From positions 25,149,023-25,213,022 of the forward strand of contig CM060200.1 of NCBI GenBank assembly GCA_030562195.1: DNA of 64,000 nt, given 5' to 3'. Positions 49,605 to 60,400 of this stretch are shown one piece after another. This DNA comes from Nipponacmea schrenckii. Its lineage: Eukaryota; Mollusca; Gastropoda; Lottiidae. The notes under the pieces are model-generated. The model made no database searches and was not told the DNA's origin. It saw nothing but the letters and a program-made list of their open reading frames with translations. The translations under genes were made by a program, and so were the position numbers. Within the stretch, counting starts at the first letter, position 1, and each line of letters begins with the position of its first letter.

Positions 49605-50406
49605 AGTGGCAAATTAGAAATTTGCCACTCTTTGTTTTCATTAGACTTTTTTTTTTTCGGGAAGCTCCCTAGCTCAACTCGAAAATGGTATTGAAATTTG
49701 GTTTGAAAAATGCGATAAGATACGTACTGGAATAGAAAATGAATATTTATAACTAAAATTTTTATGCATGGGAAGTGAGAAATTGCATAATAATAATTGA
49801 AAATTGCATAACTTTGTTGCTAATTATCCGATCGCTTTGAAAATTACAGAATATAGAGAAGTCGCCTATATAAATAATAAACCACGTTGGGTGACCCAAC
49901 CTCCGGTGTAAGTAAGAAATGAGTACAAAAGCTATACATATAAACTATCAGGCATAATTAGAGGAAAAAATTCTAACCGGAAGTGAAACTTTTTATGTTA
50001 TCACAGAACGGTGACATTTAGCAAAGTTTTAATAAGTCCGCTAATTTTTCTCCGATTTGTACGATTTTGGTGTTTTTTTGTTACTTTATCGAAAAATTTG
50101 AGGAACAGAATTTTCATTTTCAAATTTAATTTTTTTTTTTAAGCCCGATTGATTTTTAAAAAAAATTAAAAGGCTATATCAAATGACCTTGACCTTCAAT
50201 GACCCTGAATTTTTACAAGTAGAGTGTTCTTGTTAGCTATCCCACAATGGCCTATAATGGTCGACAACAATTTTTTCGTACCCGTTTTAGTTTTTAAAAA
50301 AAATTTAAAAGGCTATATCAAGTGACCTTGACCTTCAATTACCTTAATAATTTTCAAGTAAAATGTACTTGACCTAAGCTGTTCATACATATGCTTATAA
50401 TGGTTG
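49605..50406. mobile_element. TIR element B (GAGTGGCAAA family), right end missing
   Basis: Second copy of 10109-10877, starting GAGTGGCAAATTAG and retaining the GTTGGGTGACCCAAC hairpin (near 49887), CTAACCGGAAGTGAAAC, and internal repeats with TGACCTTGACCTT at 50184 and 50323. Similarity stops at about 50406 (AATGGTTGTGG), so the right terminus is deleted or displaced. Confidence 0.65.
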
Positions 50407-50691
50407 TGGTAGAACCCTGAATATCCATCATTTTTCTTACTCTGTTGCAGGTTAATAATATCATGGGTTACTACTGTATATATTTCCTTTAATTTCATAC
50501 ATATACCTCTAAAGCGTGAACAAAATGTTGCTGGAGAGTCACACATTGCATTACTTCTTTGTACCCTATTCCCCCGCTTAAGGGTGCACCCCATTTAAGG
50601 GCGCATAGACTCTTGATTAGGTCTCCGCGCATGCGCCCTTAAGCCGTAAAAAATATGGTCAGTTTATCGAAAATTAATCATATGCAGTCGT
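50407..50691. other. Inverted-repeat-rich junction segment
   Basis: Contains TTAAGGGCGCAT (50595-50606) and its exact inverse (50631-50642). It also holds one arm (50561-50580) of a 20-bp inverted repeat whose other arm is at 50744-50763, inside the neighbouring gene fragment. Confidence 0.7.
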
Positions 50692-52339
50692 TTATTGGCA
50701 CAACAAATTTTCTTTGAATGTCCTTGCTAAGAGCTCAGCGCCGTTAAGCGGGGGACTAGGGTAGGATATATCAAAGTCATCAAAGTCATCGTCACAATCA
50801 TCAGTACTATCTTCTTCATCAGCACCACTTCTATCATTAATTTCTGTTCCTTCGTCTCTACTGCTATCAGTGTCATCCTGGTGGTTATATGGTGGGTATT
50901 GGCTACATGTATACCAAATGGGGACTATTCCCACTTCATCTTCTTTCCATCCCCATGTTTCATTCAGTGGTGGGTAATCAATCATCTGCTGACTGCATTG
51001 ATGCCATATGTAAGCCTTGAAACAACTTCGCTTTAAGTGATGCGTTGCGCTGTTTTCGTCTGGAATCAATCCTGAACTTGAATTAACTTTCTGTCTTTCG
51101 TACATTCGAATTCTGGTGTCAACAAAGCACTCGTCCTTTTTGCCTCCGTTCATCACAGTACGAAAGAACTCTTTTGCACCAGACAAAAATTGGATAGAAT
51201 TTGGCATACTTTGTCTTGACTCGTAATAAACACTCTCCTACCAGAATGCCCGCGATGACGCTGCGTAAGTTGTTTGGTTGTTTCCTGCGTGTAATTATCA
51301 AATATCACAGGGATTGAATGCGCTTCATCTGCAGCTACAGGCTGAAGAATTTTTTGCATATTTTCCCCAAGTCGGCTGACTTTTGACTTATCTAACCACA
51401 GCCATGCCATCGATTAACCATGCCGCTTTTGTCAAAGGGGTGCGCACTTCTGCAGAGGATTCTTCAATCAAGAAATTTCGTAATGCAGCTTTACATCCTT
51501 GCCTCAGGTCATTGTCGAGTGATGCTAAAGCTAGTGGAACAGTTGTAAGAGGATAGGAATGTGCTTCTCTTGGACTTGTAGCTCTACCAACAAGTGCCCC
51601 GAATGCTTGCCTATCTTCCGGTTCAATTTCGGCTCCAGTTTTAAGATGCCTTGCAGGACCCTCAAGGAATGGATCAAAATAATTATCCAGCTGCAAAACG
51701 AGGCTTTGAATCATTATCTCGTGCCGCTTGATTGCACCAACAGTTGTTTCATTGTAAACACATTCAAGCGATCTTTCAGTTTGACTCGAACATTTTCCAT
51801 GAAATGACTGGTCAGAAATTGAACCACAAAAACCATTAACCGGGAGGTCACTCAATGCTTCTTTTTGCTTAGATTTAATATCTTTCAGCTTCACATGTTG
51901 AAATGTCAGGTAACGGGCGTAGTTTTGATGCCCGAATGCAAAGCACTTTGGTAGCAATACCCGTTCTACTGCTAAATGGCGCTCGATTGTTTTTTCTCTT
52001 ACAGCACTGACAAAGCATAGCATTGCTGAAACATCGCCAATGTATTGCATCATCATTTGAGCCTGAGTCCAAAAAAGACTTGTCAAAGTTTTCACCATCT
52101 TCTTGAACTCTAGAGAATCAGTTACCGATTTCAAATTGGCGTTTGATTGAACCAGCCTCAGGTTGACGATTTGCTTTTTGAATTCATGACTGATTTCATC
52201 ATCTTTGTTTAGAACATTCTTTATTTGATAGCGAATCACGGCTTCAAATGTCTGCTTGTGTAATCTAATATTTCTATGGTAATGTTTCCCCTCCAACGCA
52301 TGCCTTTGAAGTAGAAGGACACTTTTGTGCTCAAAAGAG
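50692..52339 (-). pseudogene. Decayed copy of a repeated uncharacterised metazoan protein gene
   Basis: The minus-strand frame is open from the gypsy target site (about 52340) to 51388 (HLAVERVLLPKCFAFGHQNY, GPARHLKTGAEI, RQAFGALVGRATSPREAHSY, WLIDGMAVVR). An in-frame TAA follows with matching sequence after it (VKSQPTWGK). A frame change leads to VAADEAHSIPVIFDNYTQ and GRRVFITSQDK (51410-51153). A second shift returns to the first frame for EFFRTVMNGGKKDECFVDTR up to an acidic C-terminus (51207-50692). I recognise these blocks from memory as a multicopy family of unknown function in cnidarians and molluscs. In that family a nuclease-like domain normally lies between the GRRVFIT and EFFRTVM blocks, and it appears to be deleted here. 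The N-terminus is separated or lost because of the gypsy insertion. Confidence 0.5.
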
Positions 52340-52344
52340 CTTGT
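52340..52344. repeat. Gypsy target-site duplication, left
   Basis: CTTGT, identical to 56397-56401 on the other side of the element. Confidence 0.85.
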
Positions 52345-52548
52345 TGTAATATCTTGAGTTCAGCTGAGTATCGCAGCATGTGAAAGCATGACTCAACAAG
52401 GTGGCTGTCTGGTAAACAATGTTTATTGATATAAAAAAAAGACATGCGCCGAGGTTGCCAAGCAATCGGCTAGAATCCTAACCGATAAAGATACAGACTG
52501 ATAAGAAAAAGGTAACATCTGATAAGTTAGGTGTATGAAAATACTACA
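52345..52548 (-). repeat. 3' LTR, 204 bp, complete
   Basis: On the minus strand it begins TGTAGTATTTTCATACACC and ends CTCAAGATATTACA (TG...CA), next to the CTTGT duplication. Confidence 0.9.
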
Positions 52549-52561
52549 CTCCTCCCTTTTT
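52549..52561 (-). promoter_or_regulatory. Polypurine tract
   Basis: The minus-strand AAAAAGGGAGGAG lies immediately before the 3' LTR, the expected place for priming plus-strand DNA synthesis. Confidence 0.85.
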
Positions 52562-52605
52562 AATATGAGAAGTATTTAAATTGTTCGTAATAAAATTTTC
52601 ATAAA

Positions 52606-53367
52606 TCACAGGTCTAGTTTTTCTCGTGGTCTACGTGGTCGATCTGGTGGATATCGACGTTCTTCGACTGGAATTGGGTGTTGAACTGGTACCGGATCTT
52701 CAGCAATTGGTGGTACTGGATTCTCGAACTGAAGTTCTACTAACGGATCATCCTCTCCTGGTTGAAACGGTTCATCGTTAGGTTGAGGCATGAATGGCGG
52801 TGCAAACGGATCCTCGTTTCCTGGTTGAAACGACCAATCGTAAGGCTGACCCGCTACTTTATCATCTAGCTTAATGATATGTTCTATATGAACATAATGA
52901 ACCTTTCCACCAGCTCTCACTAAATACGTTCTTGGGCCTTTTCCCAGTAATCCATTTCTCTTTCCCCCTCTAAAATTGCGAATTCTGACTATCTGATCTT
53001 CTTCAAAACTTCGCTCCTTCAAACTTGTATCATGCTGTACCTTCTGTCTCTGTTGTTTATCTTGCATGAACTGAGCTGGATCTGGTTTTAGTAGCGTAAG
53101 CTTAGTTCTTAATTGACGTTTTAGAAACAATTCAGCTGGAGACACTCCTGTTACAGTATGTGGAGTAGAGCGATATCGAAATAGAAAATCTGCTAATCGA
53201 TGAGCTATAGTCAGATTGATCTGTTTGTCTAACACTTGTTTCAGGAGATAATCTTTTAAGATCTGGACTGAGCGTTCTGCAGCCCCATTGGATGCAGGAT
53301 GGTAAACAGGCACTAACCATTCCGTTTCAAAAATTGTTGAATTTAACAGAAATAAACTGTGGGCCAT
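52606..53367 (-). pseudogene. Gypsy integrase, catalytic Glu and C-terminal region
   Basis: A 253-codon open frame. Near its start is HPASNGAAERSVQILKD, with the third acidic residue (E) of the DDE triad. A helical region with RYRSTPHTVTGVSPAELFL follows, and then a basic C-terminal domain (IVRIRNFRGGKRNGLLGKGP, HYVHIEHI) that fits gypsy integrases. The last 90 residues are Pro/Asp/Glu-rich. The first residues come from a shifted frame: the core containing the two Asp residues lies in the overlapping frame 53327-53536. Confidence 0.88.
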
Positions 53368-53963
53368 TGTCTGAAACTAACCTTTTAGGTAAACCATAGG
53401 TAGCACTAATTGTTGAATGTTTATGCACATTACCCATGTGAATCACTTCGATCCATTTGGAATGGCTGTCAATTAGTACCAGAAAAGATTGTTGGTTCTT
53501 TTCTGCAAAATACACATGAATACGTTCCCAAAACACGGGTTGGCCACTTCCATGTTATTAAAGGTGCTTTCGCTGGTAGTTTTCTTATCGACTGACAAAC
53601 TCCGCACGACCCAACCGTCTGTTTAACATCGTGGTCCAAAACTGGCAACCATAAATAACATCTCGTCAAAGACTTCATTATGCAAATGCCCGGATGTTGT
53701 TCATGAAGTTCTGCTAACAAGCGATTCCTGAATTTATTAGGTACCACTACACGAAAACCCCATAGGATACATCCCTGTCCAGCAGAAAACTCATTCCGTC
53801 TAGTATAAAACGGCTCCATACTTCGATCGGCATTGTAATTTAACCATCCATTCATAACAGAATTCCACACACGTGACAATAATGGAACCCTCCGGGTTGC
53901 CTCACTTATATCTTTGGTAGTAACAGGGAATTCATACAGATACGTAAAATGAAAAATGTTCAT
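53327..53963 (-). pseudogene. Gypsy integrase, zinc-binding and core parts (two frames)
   Basis: The frame at 53963-53469 has the HHCC zinc-binding domain (LHEQHPGI, then CGVCQ). The frame at 53536-53327 has the catalytic core with Asp in LIDSHSKW and Asp in VSDNGPQF. A frame change between them, and another before the Glu-containing frame, split the integrase into three pieces. Confidence 0.85.
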
Positions 53964-54420
53964 TTCTTCAGAAACCGTCTCTGAATTTAATGGTCAACGT
54001 GGCATCGCGTCTGCATTACTGTGGTCTGTTGATTGTCTATACCGAATCTCGTACTGGAAACTTACCAATATTAAAGCCCACCTTTGTAAGCGCGCAGCCG
54101 CCAATGTCGGAACATCTAATTTGGATTCTCAAATAGTTGTAAGAGGTTTGTGATCGGTCTACAAAATAAACTTCCTACCATAGAGTTATTTATGGAACTT
54201 TTTAACACCAAATATCAAAGATAAAGCCTCCTTCTCTATTTGAGCGTAATTTTTCTCACTAGGAGCTAGTGTCCTTGATGCAAAAGCTGTCGGTCGTTCA
54301 GTTCCATCATCCATCACGTGCGAAATAACAGCACCCAGTCCGTAATTTAATGCATCACAGGCTAATTTGATGGGTTTCTTGACATCGTACTGAACCAGTA
54401 AATCTTCACTGCTAAGTTAC
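53964..54420 (-). pseudogene. Gypsy RNase H remnant
   Basis: Directly after an in-frame TAA at the end of the RT frame (54419-54417), the same frame continues as KKPIKLACDALNYGLGAVIS, then AFASRTLAPSEKNYAQIEKE. This is the RNase H domain with its first Asp and Glu, and it runs to about 54190. After that, frames change repeatedly until the integrase. Confidence 0.75.
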
Positions 54421-54635
54421 TCCTTTGACCAACACCATTGGTAATTTTTCTGTAAAAGTTTATGTAAGGGATGTAACAAACTAGACAGATTTGGAATAAA
54501 ACTGTCGTAGTAATTTAGTAGTCCTAAAAATGATTTTATCTCTGTAATGTTTGTTGGACTAGGAGCTTTCCAAATAGCTTCGATCTTATCTTGAGTTGGA
54601 TGTAAACCTTCTGAGTTCACCATATGTCCATACAT
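54417..54635 (-). pseudogene. Gypsy RT, thumb/connection part
   Basis: A 72-codon open frame: GHMVNSEGLHPTQDKIEAI, then FLGLLNYYDSFIPNLSSL. This is the conserved stretch after the RT catalytic loop in gypsy elements. The tyrosine-rich LNYY segment normally reads close to GLxNYYRRFI. Separated from the upstream RT frame by about 100 bp in other frames. Confidence 0.85.
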
Positions 54636-54737
54636 ACCACTTTATCCTCCATAAACCTACACTTGTCCATACGCAGATGTATATTATGATTGTTCAACCG
54701 CTGAAACACCTCATCCAGTGTTTTCAGATGAGTTTCG

Positions 54738-55688
54738 TCATCGGGTGCGGTTATTCAAATCAATACGACACACAACATTGTTCATCCCACACAGTATCTG
54801 ATCCATAACAGACTGGAAAATACCTGGTGCACTAGATACCCCAAATGGTAATCGATGATAGCGACACAGTCCTAAGGAAGTATTTACAGTTAGGTACTCC
54901 TTCGACCTCTCACTGAGTTCCAGCTGTTGGTACGCCTGGGATAAATCCAACTTCGTAAACTTCTTTCCACCCGCTAGTGTAGCAAACAAATCCTCCACAT
55001 TAGGTAAAGGATATTGATGTTCTGCTAGAAACTGATTAACCGTAACCTTGAAATCAGCACACAGTCGGATTGACGAATCGGATTTCGGAACAATGACCAA
55101 AGGAGCGGCCCATCTACTTTTCTCCACTTTTGAGACAATACCTTGTTGTTCGAGTCTCAAAAGTTCCCTCTCTATTGCTTCTTTAAGTACATACGGGACT
55201 GGACGAGCTTTCTTAAAGATTGGTGGCGCCTCCTTTGACAATACTATGTCCGCCTTAAAGTCTTTTATGGTACCAATGTCTTTATTGAACAAGTTGGAAT
55301 ATCTCTTCAATAACACATTTATCTCAGTCTGGATTTTGAAAATGTTTGACCAATCCAGTTTTATTGATGACAGCCAATTTCTCCCCAGCAGTGCAGGACC
55401 ATTTCCTTCCGCAACAACAAGTGGTAATCTACATCTTTGGTCTTCATATGTTACCGGAACCACCACTTCACCTATCACTGGGATTATCTCCCCACTACAG
55501 GTTTTCAAAGTTAATGTTGATTTTCTTACAGGAAATGTACTTAAAACATTCTGGTACAATGCATCGCTAATTATTGACACAGCCGCTCCAGTTTCCACCT
55601 CCATCTCAATAGGAGTGTCACCCAAAATTAGAGACACATTTGGCCCTAAACACGACTTGCTCATTTGCTGGATGCTAAACATTGTCAA
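54738..55688 (-). pseudogene. Gypsy protease and reverse transcriptase (N-terminal to motif B)
   Basis: A 316-codon open frame. The retropepsin is at about residues 18-110, with its active-site triplet as VETGAAVS (Glu32 where Asp is required) and the flap/second half ending ALLGRNWL. The RT starts near residue 150: KKARPVPYVLKEAIE, SRWAAPLVIVPK, KLDLSQAYQQLEL (motif A Asp), RLPFGVSSAPGIFQSVM (motif B). The frame ends at CRID, just where the DD of the catalytic loop should follow, because of an indel. The D-to-E change in the protease alone would be expected to abolish cleavage. Confidence 0.9.
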
Positions 55689-55716
55689 CTGTTCATCCTG
55701 GTTTGATCAAAAACTT

Positions 55717-56205
55717 TCAACATATCTTGTTGACATTGGTTGATAATTGTTTCTTAGCCAGAGGCCCAAGTTTGTTACACGAATGCCACTTTGCAGTTTT
55801 AAAAGGACACTTGTCCGCGTAATGTTGACCACAACATCGAAAACAACTTGCCGTAGTTGAATCTGTTTTCTTCTTATACTTTTGATTAAATTTACCTCTT
55901 TCCTGCTGATAGGACCGTCGATCATTATTTATGAATGGACTTTGTTGAATCTTGTTTACAGGAGCTTGCGATGTCTTGAGACTGATTTCACTCATGTTTT
56001 ATCAGCTTTTTCTACTGCCAGACTTACATCACAGACTTTGGTAATTGTTAGGTCAGCTTCAGACAGTAACCGCTTCTGTTTACTTACCTTTAACATACCA
56101 CAGACAAGTCTGTCACGTAATGCGTCATCTAAGAATGTCCGGAAATCGCATGTTTTGGCTAGGTTTTTCAGTTCAACAATGTATGAGGCTACCGTTTCCC
56201 TTGGG
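55717..56205 (-). pseudogene. Gypsy gag, C-terminal part with zinc knuckle
   Basis: From 56205 downward the frame reads VASYIVELKNLAKTC, then LDDALRDRLVCGM and KRLLSEADLTI, the typical C-terminal part of a gypsy capsid. It stops near 55996. The overlapping frame 55995-55717 continues with a basic linker and a CCHC knuckle, CFRCCGQHYADKC. A second Cys motif (HSCNKLG) is incomplete. The first part of gag is absent: the frame is joined directly to the truncated 5' LTR at 56206. Confidence 0.85.
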
Positions 56206-56396
56206 GTTCAGCTGAGCATCGCAGCATGTGAAAGCATGACTCAAGAAGATGGCTGTCTGGTAAACAATGTTTATTGATATGCAAAAAAGACATGCGCCGA
56301 GGTTGCCAAGCAATCGGCTAGAATCCTAACCGATAAATATACAGACTGATAAGGAAAAGGTAACATCCGATAAGTTAGGTGTATGAAAATACTACA
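56206..56396 (-). repeat. 5' LTR, truncated at its 3' end
   Basis: 191 bp aligned without gaps to 52358-52548, with 8 substitutions. The last 13 bp of the complete LTR are missing and sequence from inside gag follows directly. Confidence 0.9.
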
Positions 56397-56401
56397 CTTG
56401 T
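56397..56401. repeat. Gypsy target-site duplication, right
   Basis: CTTGT, identical to 52340-52344. Confidence 0.85.
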
Positions 56402-57014
56402 TTTAAAATTTTAAATCCCAAAAATATATCTAAGAAATTGTGAAAATCCACCATTTTGAAAAAAATCCGCCATTTTGAAATTTAGGGCAAATTTTAACAT
56501 GCCCCAAATATTAATCTGTTCTAACATGTTTCTAGATGAGGAATACGAAGAGAAAACTTTGACAGGAAAAAAGGCCTACTTTTTTTTCAAGCAAATGACC
56601 TGTCTATACCATCGATTACTGCGAGGGGCGCAGAATAAATGACGTTCTCTGATTGAACCTACCTGACTCCTCTCTGATAATTAAGAGGGCTAAATGGTCA
56701 CAGTATTAACCCAATGACCCACCCACTAAATACGCCTAGAATTAATGTAGGTTTATCACATATAGTATAGTCTATCTTTTAATTATGCTTTATGTGTATT
56801 CGACTCGTTCCATAATGGAAACGGTGATACGTATATTAGAATTAATGTAGGTTTGTTGTTATATGAGCATTTAATGATGTAAAACAATTTTAGTAAAATA
56901 GAAATTCAACTATATAGATAACAGAATTGGATTGCCATTGAACTTGTAGAATCTCCACAAATAACCTTGGGACTTGTCAACCCTCTTATTGATACATGTT
57001 GGCGGGGTTGAAAA
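56402..57014. other. Non-coding
   Basis: Contains the motif CCATTTTGAAA twice near 56449-56480 and an 18-bp direct repeat, TAGAATTAATGTAGGTTT, near 56735 and 56836. No continuation of the interrupted gene's N-terminus was recognised. Confidence 0.5.
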
Positions 57015-57075
57015 AGAAAGTCATGTCTAGTCGTTCGGATTTGACCGAGATCTAGCACGTTAAAGGAAGAGTAAT
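57015..57075 (+). repeat. SINE body fragment
   Basis: TCATGTCTAGTCGTTCGGAT and GCACGTTAAAGG match the body of the SINE at 21074-21432. Confidence 0.6.
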
Positions 57076-57689
57076 TTCACAATCCCTCACTATCCGCAGT
57101 TCACAAGTGGGAATTTCATTGCTCTCTTCGTGCTTTGTTTGTAATTTGTAGTCTATAAGTGCAGACAGGCAGGTCGTAAAGATAAGTTCATGTCTGATTT
57201 CCAATTCAATTAGAAACAGCAGACTCAATCATTTGAAATCTGATCGATCTGACAGCTGGCCAATTAACTTGCCATTACACGGAGACAATGTTCTGTCACA
57301 TATAACGTAGATTACCCTGAAAGGCGATCGGTGGGTGCCGGCGGGATTTCACTACCACACTTCTATCAATTTCTTCTCAATGTAAACAAATCTTGGAGGA
57401 AATATCTTCATATCTTCATTAGTTGTCAAATTAGCTATAAATAGTCCGAAACTTGCTCAATTTTCCTGACATCAGGTGGAATATAGGATGGTTAATTTTT
57501 AATGGTCCAAATAAGGGGATGGGCTTTAGCTCCGATTTTTGTGGGACAGCCTCCAGTATCAACGGAGTCCTACCAACAACTCAATTTGTGTCATTTCCAT
57601 CACAAACAACCACTTATCTAATATATGAAAGAAAGAAAGAAAGAAGTAAAATTTACAAGAAAAATAAATTAGATTCACAATTAAGGAAC
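57076..57689. other. Non-coding
   Basis: Includes a short (GAAA)n microsatellite at about 57629-57646. The segment GGGACAGCCTCCAGTATCAA near 57543 may belong to the neighbouring dispersed repeat. Confidence 0.4.
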
Positions 57690-57775
57690 CTTTCTACCAG
57701 CTTGTCCATGGCCAAACTCCTTGACATCGATCATTCTCTGATAATCTGTACACATTTACAGCTGGATTGACTTGA
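57690..57775 (+). repeat. Dispersed repeat fragment (same family as 9584-9705)
   Basis: TTTCTACCAGCTTGTCCATG, GGCCAAACTCCTTGACATCG and ATTTACAGCTGGATTGAC correspond block by block to 9595-9690. Confidence 0.55.
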
Positions 57776-59945
57776 TTTATGAGTGAAGATGACTTATTCA
57801 AGGTCATCGGATTTCACATGCCGAAAGATCGGAAACCCATAGCCACCAATGTGTGTTCAGTATAGTAATAAAGATGTAGATTGATTTAAATGTATTGTAA
57901 TATAATTGTTTCCTGCTAGGTCCCCACATGGAATTAACACACACAAAAGAAGTCATTTTTATACATGTTTTGAAGACAGAACTGTTTAACATATGACAGT
58001 CCGATATGTATCTACATCATACCATTCAGATCAGAGAACTATTTCAGAAAATGCATCAAAGAAACTACTTTCATCTATATCACTTTCAGGCTTTACGTCA
58101 TGAAGCGTTTATTTATAGAAGTTATTATTTTTATAAAATTGCAGTAGGTAGTAGCATCAGTATTGTTTAGCTCTGTTTTTTTTGTTTTTTTGTTTTTTTT
58201 TTGCATCTTATATAAGTGTTATCTAAAAGTATGTTTACACAGGGGCACACGTGTTAAGGTTATCGATATGAAATAAGCTAAACTAAAAAGCTATGCGGAA
58301 TATCAATGGATACCCAGTTGACAAACATTCCCAACTTTGCTAGTTTAAATTTAGCCGAAATGCAATATTCTGTCTGGTTTCTAAACTTATTCTTAGATTG
58401 ACGGGTTGTATACGAGAACCACACGACATGATGTTAAAAGTGAATGGTAATTTATGTAACATTTTCACCCAAAGTTTCCCTTATCCCGTTAGGTTTTGTG
58501 ATCAAGTCCTTAGTCTTGAGGGAATATGGTGATCTCTTCATTGTAAAACACAACCATACTGGAATGTCATGTGTATTTACTAGCTGTAACCTTTCATCAT
58601 TATCGCCTAATATACATTACAGCATTTAAAGGTTAAAATTACTTCTACATCATCTATGGTTCTTTGCAAAAAAAATTTGTTTTCTGTTAATGATACAAAA
58701 GCATGAAAAATATGATTGTGAAGAAATTTAAAATTCATGACCATATACAAAGGTTAGTTGCATTATAGTAAGGGAACCTTTAGTCTTTGATTACATCATA
58801 CAGTGTTATGGTGGGTGTTGGATATTGAAACAAAGATCCTAGTTGTCTCGGTCAATGCGATTCATGTAGATAATTTTGTTCTATGGTTATTAGTTGTATG
58901 TGTACTTACATTTTGAATTCCTCAACAGTTGCCCCCTGTACCTGTAACTAATAAAAAATCTAATAGACTGGAAAAAGGTGATATGTTGCCCGGATGGATA
59001 TATCAGCGGCCTTGTGTAAGAGAATGGCAGATCCTTAGTTAAAAACAGAGAGTTCTGTCAATTTTTCTTCATAACAACTATAATGCTAAGAGGGTAAAAA
59101 AAATATTCACAAAACGTCATTGAATTTCATTTAAAGTGAAGTGAAATAGAAAGAATGAGATGGTATCTAATGGTAATTACTTCAGAAGAATTATTCAGGC
59201 AGATAAAAAGATAAGAGTTGATTATTCTGTTATCAGAATGACTATCTATAAATTATTGGCTGACTTGACTAGATACAAATTGATATTTACTAACTTTATA
59301 CACATAGTATGCCCATATTTTATAAGAACGTAATTCACAATGCCACTTATTACGCTGACAATTGATACCATTATGAAATGAAATTAATATTGTTCGCTAT
59401 GATTAGTAATTACATTCTAGAAATATCAATATTATGCAACAGCAACCTAAACCAATGACCATTTAAAGTATCGAGCACATAACGTCCTGATTTTGAGACA
59501 AGAAACTAGAAACCAGACTAGAAGAGTTGCAAATTATTGTCAATCATGAACAAGTTTACTATATATATTGTATATTGGCTTTGTGGGGTCAGTATATCAC
59601 ATCCCCAATTATGTAATAAATATGTCAAAGTATACTTTCCGTTATCAGCCAATTTCCAAAGGTGTGCAATGAAGTCAAACATTAGCTTTAATTTATATGG
59701 TTTAATTTTTATTTTTACATATTATATTCCTCATGTTATGATAAGGTATATTCATGTTGTTGTTTTTTTTTTTACATAACTTCTTTTGGTTTTTTTTTTT
59801 TTTGTGCTGAATTTGATTTGTTATTGTTTTGAAATGAAATATAATATCAGTTTGGCTTAATGTTTTTGTTTTATTAATGTGAATTTTCTGTCCAATTTGG
59901 CAACTTGGATTCGAATTATAATCGGTTGGGCTAGCCCTTTGACAT
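57776..59945. other. Non-coding, AT-rich
   Basis: Poly-T/TTTG runs near 58166-58202 and poly-T runs near 59763-59803. No gene supported. Confidence 0.5.
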
Positions 59946-60075
59946 ATAAAAGGGAGCCGTGGTGGGTCAATGGGTTGGTCACTTGCTCACTCACCAGAAG
60001 GTCCCGGGTTAGAGACCCGGCTAGGTCGGGTGAAAAATTCGAATTTTTTCAGCCCGGTTCCCCAGAGGGCCCGTT
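59946..60075 (+). repeat. tRNA-derived SINE head
   Basis: GGGAGCCGTGGTGGGTCAAT with an A-box-like segment, then a B-box-like GGTCCCGGGTTAGAGACCC, and the junction TTTTTTCAGCCCGGTTCCCC shared with the SINE at 21074-21432. The normal body is replaced after about 60075 by a tandem repeat. Confidence 0.7.
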
Positions 60076-60400
60076 CCGTCCCGATTTGTCATTTCGTCCC
60101 AATGTGTCATTTTTCTGAGTTGTCCCGATTTGTCACAAGATATCGTCCCATTGTGTCACTAAATTTAAATTTGTCACTAAAAATCGTCCCGATTTGTCGC
60201 AAAATTTCAATATGTCACTAATAATCGTCCCGATTTGTCGCAAAATTTCAATTTGTCACTAGATATCGTCCCATTTTGTCGCAAAATTTCAATTTGTCAC
60301 AGAATTCGTCCCATTTGTCGCAAAATTTTTTCAATTTGGTCACTAGAAAATCGTCCCATTTGTCGAAATTTTAATTATGTACTAAATAATCCATGTTTCT
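60076..60400. repeat. 41-bp tandem repeat (CGTCCCGATTTGTCGC type)
   Basis: CGTCCC starts at 60144, 60185, 60226, 60267, 60307 and 60352 (spacings 41, 41, 41, 40, 45). The unit also contains AAAATTTCAATTTGTCACTA. Confidence 0.85.

Larger units (their letters stand above)
52345..56396 (-). mobile_element. Ty3/gypsy LTR retrotransposon, defective
   Basis: A 4.05-kb minus-strand element bounded by LTRs and a 5-bp target duplication. The order is gag, protease, RT, RNase H, integrase, which is gypsy order. The LTRs start TGTAGTATT and the complete one ends ATTACA. Over the 191 bp shared by both LTRs I count 8 substitutions and no indels (about 4%). The 5' side has a deletion that removed the last bases of the 5' LTR, the primer-binding site and the N-terminal part of gag. 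Multiple stops and frame changes in pol complete the inactivation. Confidence 0.92.

Noticed and set aside
50313..50594. Minus-strand open frame of 93 codons next to the unknown gene fragment
   Set aside because: It straddles the TIR element boundary and the inverted repeats, with no link to the family's known blocks.
59950..60025. Possible tRNA gene on the plus strand
   Set aside because: Same reasoning: the T-arm is recognisable but the cloverleaf is incomplete and the SINE junction sequence follows.
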